Origin: Bradyrhizobium iriomotense
Lineage (GTDB): Bacteria > Pseudomonadota > Alphaproteobacteria > Rhizobiales > Xanthobacteraceae
Direction of reading: 5' to 3'
Assembly: GCF_018130765.1 (NCBI RefSeq)
Contig: NZ_JAFCJZ010000004.1
Span: forward strand, 186,001-250,000
DNA: 64,000 nt
Position 1 is the stretch's first letter. Every line of letters starts with the position of its first letter. This document shows positions 9,022 to 17,790 of the stretch, piece after piece. A program made the translations under genes and the position numbers. The notes under the pieces are model-generated. The model was not told the origin of the DNA. It saw only the letters and a program-made list of their open reading frames with translations, and searched no databases.

Positions 9022-9928
9022 AGTAGGTCACTTCATTGAAGCCGCAGGCAAAGGCGATGTCACTCACCTTGGTGCCGTCGTAGCGAACGTCCGACAGCAT
9101 TGCCCGCGCCTTCTGCAAGCGCAATTCAAGTACGCGCTCGGAGAATGTGGCGCCGCTTTCGAGCAGCAAATCGCTCACATAGCGGCGCGACAGATTAAGA
9201 CCATCCGCGATGGTCGTGATCGACAGAGACGGCTCGGCGAAGCGCTTCTCGATGATCGCGATCAGCTCGCGCTGTCGCGCGGCGCGCAAGCCGCGTTCCG
9301 CCGCGATCTCCGCGACTTCGCCGCGCGCGCCGAGCGCGAGCACGATCAAATCTCGGAGCATGGTCTTGGCGTGCCGCGTCAACGCCGGGTCTTCGTGGAC
9401 TTCATCGGCTTCAAGGAGAAAATTGATGGTGCGCTCGAGATGCCGTACCGCCGGATTGGCTGGGTCGAGCAACATTGCCGAACGATCATCGGCATGCGGA
9501 ACAAGTTTCAGAATTTGCGCACGAGGTATGGATGCCAAATTCCATGCCGTGAGGCCATTCGTAAAGCTCGCAACCGGTTGGGCGATGTTGAAGGCGATGA
9601 CACTTCCCGGTTTCAGCTCAACCTCCTGGTTTCCCACCGTCCATAGCTGCGGCTGGGGGCTGCGATAAAAGCCGACAAGAATATCGTCGGGATCATTGGC
9701 CACGTGCTTGCGCGTGCGCACGTAATGCCCCGTCGTCGTGGCAAATCGGCTGACGCTCAACTCACCAAGCGGGACATTCTTCGACGCGGTATAGAATGGC
9801 TTGTCCTCGGCGTGCTTCATCTCCGCATTGCCGAGCTGTTCCATCCATATGTCGTGCCACAGGCGGAATCGGGCTCTATCATTCAAGTGGGATGGAAGCT
9901 GGTCCGATGAAAATTCTACCTTTGGCAT
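8945..9928 (-). CDS. AraC-family transcriptional regulator
   Basis: A 327-aa regulator. The N-terminal 190 residues resemble the cupin-like ligand domain of the AraC_binding_2 type (SRFATTTGHYVRTRKH, then ELKPGSVIAFNIAQP). The C-terminal 100 residues hold two helix-turn-helix units (LSITTIADGLNLSRRYVSDL and VSDIAFACGFNEVTYFNRRF) followed by FRDHFGCSPTQYR, the AraC signature. The ATG at 9928 is the likely start; a GTG at 10006 would add 26 residues. It lies inside the duplicated junction and is divergent from the outer-membrane protein gene, which it may control. Confidence 0.88.
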   Translation of the reverse strand: MPKVEFSSDQLPSHLNDRARFRLWHDIWMEQLGNAEMKHAEDKPFYTASKNVPLGELSVSRFATTTGHYVRTRKHVANDPDDILVGFYRSPQPQLWTVGNQEVELKPGSVIAFNIAQPVASFTNGLTAWNLASIPRAQILKLVPHADDRSAMLLDPANPAVRHLERTINFLLEADEVHEDPALTRHAKTMLRDLIVLALGARGEVAEIAAERGLRAARQRELIAIIEKRFAEPSLSITTIADGLNLSRRYVSDLLLESGATFSERVLELRLQKARAMLSDVRYDGTKVSDIAFACGFNEVTYFNRRFRDHFGCSPTQYRMGTNHSDT

Positions 9929-10039
9929 ATCCGTCCATGATCCTCGCGCGCCGGTTCCCATTCGTATCATGACCGCCGCGCGAAAGGCATCCACCCACCT
10001 TTCCACTGAGGTGATGCAAAAGCAGGCCCCTGTGCCTAC

Positions 10040-10070
10040 TAGGTCAAGTTCAGCGCCGGTTAGGTCAAGT
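10040..10070 (+). promoter_or_regulatory. Tandem TAGGTCAAGT repeats, candidate AraC sites
   Basis: TAGGTCAAGT occurs at 10040-10049 and again at 10061-10070, start to start 21 bp, two helical turns. The pair lies between the divergent araC-type gene and the outer-membrane protein gene. AraC proteins commonly bind direct repeats of this spacing, so it is a candidate operator by inference. Confidence 0.5.
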
Positions 10071-10220
10071 CTTCGGCTGCCGACCGTTGCGCCGAAACCA
10101 CATTCATCAGCGATCCCATTGCCGTACCGTTTCGATCAAGCCCAGCACCTTCGCGGACAAGACGACCTGAGCGCGACTCGGTAGTCATTCCGAACGACGG
10201 ACTTATTGGGTGTTTCAAAC

Positions 10221-11069
10221 ATGAGAAGATTGATCGCGGCCGCTATTGTCGCTTCAGGCATGATGCTGTCGTCGGCATCGGCTGCCGACCTGCCGGTGAA
10301 GGCCAAGCCCGTCCCGGTCTATGACTGGACCGGATTTTACGCCGGTGTGAACGTTGGCTATGGCTGGGGCGATCGCGACCTGAGTTATGCCCCGAACGAT
10401 GACGCTACCCGTGACTTGATTGTTTTTGACGGCATCCCGCCACCAGCGTCGTTCAAGACGTCGGGTGCGCTCGGCGGATTGCAGTTCGGCTACAACCGAC
10501 AGCTCGGCACGGGCTGGCTTGTCGGCCTCGAGACCGATTTCAACTGGTCCGGCATCAAAGGCTCAGGCATTAGTTCCGGTGTCATGCCCCCAGTGCCCAT
10601 TCCAGGTCCATACTCGGCACCCTTTGACGAGCGGATCGACTGGTTCGGCACGGTGCGGGCCCGCCTCGGCTACCTGCCGACCAGCACGCTGTTGACCTAT
10701 GTCACCGGTGGTCTGGCGTCTGGTCAGGTCACGCGCAGCGGAAGGTACATCAACAATAGTACCTTTGCTTTCACAGCCAATGGAGGGCCCGACAACAGCG
10801 ACTTCACATGCGCAAGCGGCACCACCTGCTTTTCCGGCGTCTCGCGCGACGTAACTGCGGGATGGACAGTGGGCGGTGGATTTGAATACGCTCTCGGAGA
10901 GCGCACGACCCTCAAGGCCGAATATCTATATGTAAGCCTTGCTGGGAAGAAAATCACCGAAACGGCTCTGGCGGTCTTCGTTCCCGGCGATACGCCGGCC
11001 TCGATTAGCGCCAATGTCGGTCGCGCCACCTTCAACACCGCGCGCATCGGTCTTAACTATCGCTTCTAG
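10221..11069 (+). CDS. Outer-membrane beta-barrel protein (Omp25/Omp31-like)
   Basis: A 282-aa secreted protein. The ATG at 10221 starts a signal peptide (MRRLIAAAIVASGMMLSSAS, cleavage near ASAADLP). The mature part begins YDWTGFYAGVNVGYGWGD, the typical opening of rhizobial Omp25/Omp31-like barrels, and ends FNTARIGLNYRF with a terminal Phe, the outer-membrane assembly signal. GGLQFGYNRQLGTGWLVGLE and YALGERTTLKAEYLYV are the usual alternating strands. An internal Cys pair (TCASGTTC) is present. It lies between the two copies of the cca/tauE junction, so it was probably acquired together with the AraC regulator. Confidence 0.9.
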   Translation: MRRLIAAAIVASGMMLSSASAADLPVKAKPVPVYDWTGFYAGVNVGYGWGDRDLSYAPNDDATRDLIVFDGIPPPASFKTSGALGGLQFGYNRQLGTGWLVGLETDFNWSGIKGSGISSGVMPPVPIPGPYSAPFDERIDWFGTVRARLGYLPTSTLLTYVTGGLASGQVTRSGRYINNSTFAFTANGGPDNSDFTCASGTTCFSGVSRDVTAGWTVGGGFEYALGERTTLKAEYLYVSLAGKKITETALAVFVPGDTPASISANVGRATFNTARIGLNYRF

Positions 11070-11107
11070 AGCAGGGCGCAGACCCGCCTGCGATCATCTA
11101 CCGCTCA

Positions 11108-11295
11108 ACATGTGTTGACACTGGCCGAAGACGCTTGGCTTGCGGCGGATTTTCCCCTAGAGGAAGCCGCTCGCTTCCATCGCCGATCAAGCTGCGGCAC
11201 GCGTCAGCCGCGACGGGACATCGTGACCATCGTCTCAGGCTTCGCCGACATCTCGATCCTTCAGCTCCTGCTGGTCGCGTTGATGGCGTTGTTTG
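11108..11295 (+). repeat. Right copy of the duplicated cca/tauE junction
   Basis: 188 bp matching 8710-8899. A 2-bp deletion (GCCGCGCTCGC to GCCGCTCGC) breaks the cca frame in this copy, so the first 115 bp are a dead remnant of cca. The TauE part is complete and continues into the intact gene. Confidence 0.95.
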
Positions 11296-11993
11296 CTTCG
11301 ATCATCGGTGGTCTCGCCGGCTACGGCACCGGCGTCTTGATGCCCTTGGTGCTGGTGCCGCTGGTCGGCGCCGAGCCCGTGGTGCCGATCATCGCAATCT
11401 CCGCGATCTTCACCAATTGCAGCCGCGCGGTCGCTTATCTGCGCTATGCCGACCGCCGCCGCGCCCTGATCGTGCTCGTCTGCGCGGCGCTGACCACAGC
11501 GCTCGGCGCCTACGGCTATACGCGCCTCACCAATGCCGGCGCAGCGCTCGTGATCGGCACCATGCTGATGCTGAGCGTGCCGCTGCGCCGCGTGCTCCGC
11601 CGCCGCGAGGTCAGGATCGGCGACACCGGCCTTGCCGCCGGCTCAGTCGGCTACGGCGTGCTGGTCGGCGGCACCTCGGGCTCCGGCGTGATCCTGCTCT
11701 CGCTGCTGATGGCCGCAGGCCTCGAGGGCGCCGCCGTGATCGCGACCGACGCGATGATCTCGCTCGGCACCGGCCTCATCAAGATCTCGGTGTTCGGCCT
11801 CGCCGGCGCGGTGAACGCGCAGGTGCTCGCCTTCGCGCTTCTTATCGGCGGCATCGCGATCCCCGGTGCGTTTCTCGCCAAAGCCTTTGTCGAACGGATG
11901 CCGGTGCATATCCATACCGCGATCCTCGATGTTGCGGTGATCACCGGCGGGCTGGTGATGATCTCGGCCGCGGCGAGGCAGCTCGTCGCGTAG
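11223..11993 (+). CDS. TauE/SafE-family membrane transporter
   Basis: A 256-aa integral membrane protein starting at GTG 11223, the same start as in the truncated copy at 8827. About eight hydrophobic segments are visible, with the family's repeated small-residue motifs (ASIIGGLAGYGTGVLMPLVL, then a second half GYGVLVGGTSGSGVILLSL). Members export sulfite, sulfoacetate or other organosulfonates, but the substrate here is unknown. Before the duplication it overlapped the cca stop and was translationally coupled. Now it lies behind the outer-membrane protein gene and a dead cca tail, so its expression has probably changed. Confidence 0.88.
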   Translation: MTIVSGFADISILQLLLVALMALFASIIGGLAGYGTGVLMPLVLVPLVGAEPVVPIIAISAIFTNCSRAVAYLRYADRRRALIVLVCAALTTALGAYGYTRLTNAGAALVIGTMLMLSVPLRRVLRRREVRIGDTGLAAGSVGYGVLVGGTSGSGVILLSLLMAAGLEGAAVIATDAMISLGTGLIKISVFGLAGAVNAQVLAFALLIGGIAIPGAFLAKAFVERMPVHIHTAILDVAVITGGLVMISAAARQLVA

Positions 11994-12155
11994 GTGATCC
12001 CGACGCAATTGGCATTCGTGCCTGGACCGCCGGAACGACCTTGTACGCATAGACGTCGGCACGCCCCACCTCAAATTTCGAAATGCTGTGGTTCTGCGGA
12101 TAGAAGCTGTGATAAAGTGCTCCTGATGGTTGCAATGACCGAGAAGGAGATGGCC

Positions 12156-12422
12156 ATGAAAGTCTTGGTCTTGGTTGTGAGCTTAGCTGCGGCTGCGATT
12201 GCGCCCGCCAATGCTGACGATCGGCGAACGTCCCGCACCGGTCCCGCCGAAAGTCCGACCACCGGTCTCGGCTGCACCGTCGGAGTTTGGCCAGCTTTTG
12301 CGGCTTGTAAAAACGTGTACAATTACAAGACGTATGGCGACTGCCATACGGACGCGATAAAGATGGGTTGGCGAGGCAATGATATTTGGTGGTATTGCTC
12401 AAGTATCGGCTTGAAGAACTGA
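12156..12422 (+). CDS. Small secreted Cys-rich protein
   Basis: An 88-aa protein of unknown function. The ATG at 12156 is preferred because AAGGAG at 12144-12149 is at the right distance; an ATG at 12150 directly abuts it. The signal peptide is MKVLVLVVSLAAAAIAPANA. The mature part has four Cys and ends in a compact motif, C-x6-K-x-Y-x-D-C-x7-G-x3-N-x3-W-x-C-S-S. The same motif, without gaps, ends the protein encoded at 17006-17566, so the two define a shared periplasmic domain. Disulfide bonding is likely but inferred. Confidence 0.75.
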   Translation: MKVLVLVVSLAAAAIAPANADDRRTSRTGPAESPTTGLGCTVGVWPAFAACKNVYNYKTYGDCHTDAIKMGWRGNDIWWYCSSIGLKN

Positions 12423-12582
12423 CCTCGCATGAAGAATTGCCGGGCCGGCCCGTTGGCGGCTTCTTTTGTCTGAATGGCATCTGTTGGCCTAAGCCGAACG
12501 GTCTCGATGCCTTTGTTGGGCTTCCAAGTCTCCCGCCTGAGGGTTACGCTGCCGTAGGCAGTCCAAACCAGCAGGGGCAGCG

Positions 12583-14328
12583 GTGGTCACGGCGCGCGTT
12601 GAGAGGCGATTGGCGGCGGTGTTGGCAGCGGACGTTGCCGGTTATTCGCTGTTGATGGGCGCTGACGAAGTCGGCACGCTCGAAGCTCTCAAGGCCATCC
12701 GCCGCGAAATCGTCGATCCAGCCATTGCGGAGCACAAGGGCAGGATCGTCAAGACGACTGGCGACGGCCTCCTGGTCGAATTCGCCAGCGCTGTCGACGC
12801 CGTGACCTGCGCCGTGGCTGTTCAAGAGAGGATGGCTGCCCGCGAAGCACAGATCGCCTTTCGCATCGGCATCAACATCGGCGACATCATCAGCGACGAA
12901 AACGATATTTTTGGCGATGGCGTGAATGTCGCCGCGCGCGTCGAGAACGAGTGCTCGCCGGGCGGCGTGTGCTTGTCCGGAAGTGCGTTCGAGCAAGTCA
13001 GGGGAAAAACGAAATTCGAGTTCGACGATCTCGGCGAACGATCGCTGAAGAACATCGACCGGACGGTCCGGCTGTATGGCGTCAAACTTGGTAACGCGGC
13101 GAAGGCAACGATTGCGGACAGCAATCGACCGCTGCCGCTGCCGGAGAAAGCCTCGATCGCAGTTCTGCCGTTCCAGAACATGTCCGGTGACCCCGAGCAG
13201 GAGTACTTCGCTGACGGCATGGTGGAAGACATCATCACTGCGCTGTCCCGTTTCAAATGGCTGTTCGTGATCGCCCGCAACTCGACCTTCACCTACAAGG
13301 GGCGGTCCGTCGACATCCGGCAGGTTGGACGTGAACTGGGTGTTCGTTACGTGCTGGAAGGCAGCGTCCGACGGGCGAGCGATCGAGTACGGATCACGGC
13401 GCAGCTCATTGACGCCGAGACCAGGGCCCATATCTGGGCGGATCGTTACGACCGCGCCGTCGACGACATCTTTGCCTTGCAGGATGAAATTACCTTGAGC
13501 ACGGTCGCCGCGATCGAGCCCAGTCTGCGTCAAGCCGAAATTGAACGGGCGAAGCGCAAACGCCCTGATAGTCTCGACGCCTACGACCTTGTGCTCCGTG
13601 CGACGCCTCTGGTGGATACCGGGATGCCGGAGGGCGCCTCGCAGGCTGTGCCACTCCTCGAGCGCGCACTTGTGCTCGAGCCGGACTACGCGCTCGCCCA
13701 CGGGCAGACGGCGTTCTGCAATGAAATCCTGTATCTGCGAGCGGGAAGGCGTGAAGAAAATCGCGCAGCTGCGATACGGCACGCGCACACCGCAGTGGCG
13801 CTTGGCCCCGACGATGCCCCGGCACTTGTCTACGCCGCGATCGCTATCGGTCTCGTCGAGCATGACCGTGCGTTGGCTCTCGAAACGTTCGAGGCTGCGC
13901 TTGCAATCTCCCCGTCGGCAGCGTGGGCGTATTCCTGGGGCGCGCTGATCTTGGGCTGGGGAGGCGAAGCCGAGCGTGCCATCGAATGGGGCGAGCGGGG
14001 TATCCGGCTCAGTCCGCTCGATCCGTGGATCACGGCGGCGCTGCACGGCATTTGCATGGGCCATTTTCTTCGCGGGCGCTACGAGGACGCTGCTGCGGCG
14101 GCGCAACGGGCCATTCGAAGCAAGCCGGGTTTCAGCGTCTCGCACATGTTTCTGGCCGCGTCGCTTGCCAAACTCGGACGAATGCAAGATGCGAACGCGG
14201 CCGCCGAACGCGTCCTGCAGCTTCAACCCAACTTCAGCAGCAATGGTCAGTGCTCCGCCATCGGTTGCGTCCCGGTGCTTGCAACACCTCTCATCGAAGC
14301 AATGCGCGCTTCAGGTCTTCCCGACTGA
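12583..14328 (+). CDS. Class III adenylate/guanylate cyclase with TolB-like and TPR domains
   Basis: A 581-aa protein starting at GTG 12583. Residues 8-165 are a class III cyclase domain: metal-binding Asp17 in LAADVAGYS, Asp61 in TTGDGLLVEF, and the N-x3-R pair in FGDGVNVAARVE. Residues 185-320 form the TolB-N-like domain usual in these rhizobial cyclases (IAVLPFQNMSGDPEQEYF, then ADGMVEDIITALSR, then YVLEGSVRR). The rest holds TPR-like helices (ALVLEPDYALAHGQTAFC, ALAISPSAAWAYSWGALIL). No membrane segment is evident. It probably makes cAMP. Bradyrhizobium genomes carry many such paralogues. Confidence 0.88.
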   Translation: MVTARVERRLAAVLAADVAGYSLLMGADEVGTLEALKAIRREIVDPAIAEHKGRIVKTTGDGLLVEFASAVDAVTCAVAVQERMAAREAQIAFRIGINIGDIISDENDIFGDGVNVAARVENECSPGGVCLSGSAFEQVRGKTKFEFDDLGERSLKNIDRTVRLYGVKLGNAAKATIADSNRPLPLPEKASIAVLPFQNMSGDPEQEYFADGMVEDIITALSRFKWLFVIARNSTFTYKGRSVDIRQVGRELGVRYVLEGSVRRASDRVRITAQLIDAETRAHIWADRYDRAVDDIFALQDEITLSTVAAIEPSLRQAEIERAKRKRPDSLDAYDLVLRATPLVDTGMPEGASQAVPLLERALVLEPDYALAHGQTAFCNEILYLRAGRREENRAAAIRHAHTAVALGPDDAPALVYAAIAIGLVEHDRALALETFEAALAISPSAAWAYSWGALILGWGGEAERAIEWGERGIRLSPLDPWITAALHGICMGHFLRGRYEDAAAAAQRAIRSKPGFSVSHMFLAASLAKLGRMQDANAAAERVLQLQPNFSSNGQCSAIGCVPVLATPLIEAMRASGLPD

Positions 14329-14523
14329 TCCGATCCAATCATCACCGTGTGCGATCGCGGCGGGCGACGCGTTCCTCGCCCAACAGGCGCGAGCGGCGAT
14401 AAGGATGTCGCATTTTGGTGACAGTCAGCTTCGCTTAAGCATCGGCGTGGCCACCGCGCCTTGGACAGCGGGGAATACGGGTGTAGCTTTCGCTTGGGAA
14501 CCCTGCCGCGGAGTTGGGGGGCA

Positions 14524-15444
14524 ATGAAAGCCTTGCAGGCCGCCTGCATCGTGGGTGTCATTGCATCCACGGGGATGATTCATCGGGCCGTAGCGGAGAC
14601 GCCTGGAGCAACGCTCGGGTCGGTCTCCGGGACGGCTTCTGGTCGGTCACTGGTTGCCCAAGCCAAAATCGATGACGATTCCAACGCGACGAAATCGAAC
14701 GCATTGGACCACCGTGATGCTGCGCAGCCGGTGCCGGCAATGCGCGATGCATTGGATGATGCTTCCAGCCCCGCGCCGGCGAGCCAGGATTTCCGGTATC
14801 TGATCTATTACATATGGTCCGAATATCCGCCCGCCGAGAAGCCGGCGGATATCGTGCTGAGGTCGCTCAAGGACACCGTGGTCGGAACGCCGATCGAGGA
14901 GATCAAGCGCGCGTCCGATGCGTTCGGTCTCGATTTCAATTTCATGAAAGCGGTCGCGAAGGTCGAGTCCGGGTTCGACCCCAAGCAACGCACCGGGTCG
15001 TATATCGGCCTGTTCCAACTGAGTGAATATGAGTTCAACAAGTTCGGCTCGGGGCAGATTCGCAGTCCCCGCGACAACGCCGTAGCGGCAGCCTACAAGG
15101 TCATTACCGAAGGCGTGCTGTTCGAGTGGGTGACGCACCAGAAGCCGACCTTGAGCGATCTTTACTTGATCCATCAACAGGGCTGGGAAGGCGCCGCCGA
15201 GCACATCAGCCAACCCGATCGCATCGCCTGGAAATCAATGTGTGCCACCGGCGAGGGTAAGGAAAAAGGCGAGAAATGGTGCAAACGTGCGATCTGGCGG
15301 AACACTCTTCCGGCCGTCAAGCAGGCGTGGAAATCGGTCGACAAGCTGACATCCGGAGCGTTCGTCGGAATGTGGCGCGCGCGGATTGCTGAACTCTATT
15401 CGAAATATATGGCCACGGCCGCCGCCGAAGGGCCAAAGCAGTAG
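14524..15444 (+). CDS. Secreted lytic transglycosylase-like protein
   Basis: A 306-aa protein with a signal peptide (MKALQAACIVGVIASTGMIH, ending near RAVAE) and then a low-complexity linker. The SLT-like domain lies at residues 125-235: AFGLDFNFMKAVAKVESGFD contains the catalytic Glu, then GSYIGLFQLSEYEFNKFG replaces the usual G-x-x-Q-x-x, then DLYLIHQQGWEGA. It probably cleaves peptidoglycan glycan strands in the periplasm. The ATG at 14524 follows a GGGGGG tract. The C-terminal 60 residues (NTLPAVKQAWKSVDKLTSGA onward) are specific to this group. Confidence 0.82.
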   Translation: MKALQAACIVGVIASTGMIHRAVAETPGATLGSVSGTASGRSLVAQAKIDDDSNATKSNALDHRDAAQPVPAMRDALDDASSPAPASQDFRYLIYYIWSEYPPAEKPADIVLRSLKDTVVGTPIEEIKRASDAFGLDFNFMKAVAKVESGFDPKQRTGSYIGLFQLSEYEFNKFGSGQIRSPRDNAVAAAYKVITEGVLFEWVTHQKPTLSDLYLIHQQGWEGAAEHISQPDRIAWKSMCATGEGKEKGEKWCKRAIWRNTLPAVKQAWKSVDKLTSGAFVGMWRARIAELYSKYMATAAAEGPKQ

Positions 15445-15629
15445 CTTTCGTTGAGAGGTCGGCTGCAGACAAGCTGCTCGCACTCGCCGACGAGGTGATC
15501 GGCTAGACCGCTTCGTTGCGGCGCGTGAGTCCTCTTTCGGCCCATCGCCGACATCGGCAAGGTTGTATAAGATCATCTCAATCTGCGAACCACCGGGTGA
15601 CTGAATTCGGCTGGCGGAAGGATCAGAGG

Positions 15630-15842
15630 ATGACGAACTCCGACTTAATTTGCTCCTTTTGCGGAAAGGAGCCGAGAGAAGTTGCTTCCGTCGTCAACGC
15701 GGTATCCGTGAACCCAAAAGGCCAGCAAACCGCTGGCGCGATCTGCAATGAATGCGTCGAACTTTGTGTTCAGGTCATCGGTTTGCAAAAGCCGGAGTGG
15801 CTTGAACGACACCGCCAGTTTGTCGCCACGCTAGGAAAGTGA
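15630..15842 (+). CDS. Stand-alone ClpX-type C4 zinc finger protein
   Basis: A 70-aa protein consisting only of the zinc-binding domain found at the N-terminus of ClpX: CSFCGKEPREVASVV, then AICNECVELCVQVIG, giving the C-x2-C...C-x2-C zinc site. No AAA+ domain follows, since the stop comes after HRQFVATLGK. In ClpX this domain dimerises and binds substrates and adaptors, so a free copy could compete for them. That role is inference. The ATG at 15630 follows CAGAGG. Confidence 0.8.
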   Translation: MTNSDLICSFCGKEPREVASVVNAVSVNPKGQQTAGAICNECVELCVQVIGLQKPEWLERHRQFVATLGK

Positions 15843-15959
15843 CGCGCGACGTCACCTTTTGACCCGTCTGCGACGTCGCCGCACAAGTCATTGAGGTCCG
15901 CTTGGCATGGCGGAGCGGACTGGCATTGCAGTGACAGTGCCATCACCGTAATTGGGGAG

Positions 15960-16931
15960 TCACAAATTTGAGCGAAAGAAATCGACGACCTCATCCCCGA
16001 CCCTGTCGTGAATTGCTATCCGATCGACATCCGGAGGGTCGCTGCAGAGTACGTTAAGTGTCGGTGGACATGGAGCGAGAAAAATACCGTGACCACCGGG
16101 GACTGAGGCTTGGCGCGGCGATCCAGGTAAGTTTCGGACCAATGACAAGGCATTACCGTCTGCCCTGAGATCCGATTGCAATGCGCGATAGATCAAGATC
16201 GGCATGTTCAATGCAATCAGATCGTCGCTTCCAAAAGGCGCTCCGAGCGGTTCGAGGAGAACGAGCGCTTTCAATGGAATGACATAATCCGATCTCCGAC
16301 TTGGAATGTTGGCCCAAGAACCATCGGTCGATACGCCCTCGCAGGCTTTCAGATCGTCTCCATGTTCGCGACAATATGCCGACAACAGCGCCAAATTTGG
16401 TTTCGCTCCTGCCATGATGAGTGTCACGGCACCACCGAAAGAATAGCCCGTCATTCCGATCCGGTTGGGATCGACATGTCCGGAAAGACGCTCGTCTGCG
16501 GCGGCGGCCTCGAGCGCGCTACGTGTTTGTCTCGGCCGAGTGATGAAAGGTCGAGGCGTATTTGGGTAGTACGGCGCGACGACGACAAATCCTTCGCGCG
16601 CCAAACGCAGTATCAGATCATGATGCACCAACGGGGACCCCGCAGCGCTTCCATTTCCCTTCGCGAACAGAACAATGGGAAAAACGCTATCCGGCGCGAT
16701 CGGACCATCTTTGCTCGCCCGGAATTTGAACGGGCCCTCTACCAACTCGGTCTCGGATGCCGCCGTCGGATAAGCAATCAGGACGTCGAACGAGGTCTCG
16801 CCCGGTACGCTTAGTCGCGAAATCGCCGCTCGGAATGGCTCGGCAGATGCGAACGAACTCAGCAGCCAGGCCGCAGCCAGCAGAAAGAGATGAACCGAAT
16901 TGCGCAGATCGTCCTCCGGAGAAGCGGACAT
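15960..16931 (-). CDS. Secreted alpha/beta hydrolase (dienelactone/PAF-acetylhydrolase-like)
   Basis: A 323-aa protein. After a short N-terminus comes a signal-like segment (HLFLLAAAWLLSSFASA). The alpha/beta hydrolase core has FPIVLFAKGNG near the oxyanion loop, FVVVAPYYPNTPRP, the nucleophile elbow GMTGYSFGGAV, and a C-terminal His in VPGGHGIFL. The layout resembles PAF-acetylhydrolase II and related esterases. The ATG at 16931 lies inside a 37-bp sequence that recurs, with four changes, at 17791. It is 74 bp behind the Cys-rich protein gene on the same strand and could be cotranscribed with it. Confidence 0.8.
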   Translation of the reverse strand: MSASPEDDLRNSVHLFLLAAAWLLSSFASAEPFRAAISRLSVPGETSFDVLIAYPTAASETELVEGPFKFRASKDGPIAPDSVFPIVLFAKGNGSAAGSPLVHHDLILRLAREGFVVVAPYYPNTPRPFITRPRQTRSALEAAAADERLSGHVDPNRIGMTGYSFGGAVTLIMAGAKPNLALLSAYCREHGDDLKACEGVSTDGSWANIPSRRSDYVIPLKALVLLEPLGAPFGSDDLIALNMPILIYRALQSDLRADGNALSLVRNLPGSPRQASVPGGHGIFLAPCPPTLNVLCSDPPDVDRIAIHDRVGDEVVDFFRSNL

Positions 16932-17005
16932 CAGGAGCGCCGGAGCGGAGCGCTCTGATCGCTTTCGAGCGAACCAATATCCGGCTCGCTCGAAACGCTT
17001 TAGCG

Positions 17006-17566
17006 CTAGCGCTTTGCTCGCTTGAGATCGGCAACTTGAAACTTGTTGCCGGCGGAGAGGCTGCTGCAGATCCAGTAGGCTCTGTTCCGGTAGTCGCCCA
17101 GGAACACCTTGGTCTCGACGCAATCCACGTAGTTTTTGTGAGTGATGGTATCTGTGCAGGTCGGCGAGAAAGGTGCATCGGTTTGTCCGCCGCCCGACTC
17201 GCTGCACCCGACCCAGGGATCCTTGCCGTGTCTGAAGCTTGTTTGACAGCCACCGTTGCAACTGCTGGCGCGCTTCTCCAGCGCGGCAATCCTCGCCAAT
17301 GGTGAACCCGGTGCTGGCGATGGCGTTCGACCGGATGACGGTTGAGCGGTTGCCGATCGTATGTGGCGGGTTGACGATGTCGGGCGAGATGCACCGGTGT
17401 TGACCACCTGCTTCGGCCTTGCCGCCTGCCTTGGCGCATCGACCGTGACGGAGGGAACCTGGGTGGGGGAGCTTGTTGCGGGTTGCGACACCGCCGGGCT
17501 GCACAGCAAGACCGTTGACAAGAAAGCGAAGGCTGAAGGCGCGACAAATCCTGACGACAATCTCAT
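17006..17566 (-). CDS. Secreted Pro/Ser-rich protein with C-terminal Cys-motif
   Basis: A 186-aa protein of unknown function. The ATG at 17566 has AAAGGA seven bases upstream. The signal peptide is MRLSSGFVAPSAFAFLSTVL, cleaved near PAVSQ. A disordered Pro/Ser/Thr-rich spacer follows (residues 27-90), and then a Cys-rich tail. The last 45 residues carry C-x6-K-x-Y-x-D-C-x7-G-x3-N-x3-W-x-C-S-S, also found in the protein at 12156. Two extra Cys pairs (SSCNGGC, GC...TC) precede it. A surface or periplasmic location is inferred. Confidence 0.75.
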   Translation of the reverse strand: MRLSSGFVAPSAFAFLSTVLLCSPAVSQPATSSPTQVPSVTVDAPRQAARPKQVVNTGASRPTSSTRHIRSATAQPSSGRTPSPAPGSPLARIAALEKRASSCNGGCQTSFRHGKDPWVGCSESGGGQTDAPFSPTCTDTITHKNYVDCVETKVFLGDYRNRAYWICSSLSAGNKFQVADLKRAKR

Positions 17567-17790
17567 GACATGTCCTTTCAAGGACGGAAATTCCGTCCCA
17601 ATGTTTGCACGCCACAAAATGCTAGCCGAAACTCCCGAGTGCGACTACCGGTGGTTGAAGAGGTTTCTGCGGATGACTGCCATGCAAATGATGACGGAGG
17701 AGAATGCAGGCTGCGCGCCCAAAGCGGTTGCGATGTCGGCGTCCGGCTCTTCCGTGACATTCAGTGATGTCCGCCATCGCGCCGTCGTCG

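Noticed and set aside
11112..11222. Reading the TauE gene as starting at a GTG inside the cca remnant
   Set aside because: The extra residues are the cca tail joined by a 2-bp deletion. The GTG at 11223 is the start shared with the truncated copy.
8710..11295. Insertion sequence or transposon between the junction copies
   Set aside because: No transposase, integrase or terminal inverted repeats were seen; the 190-bp direct repeats are too long for a target duplication.
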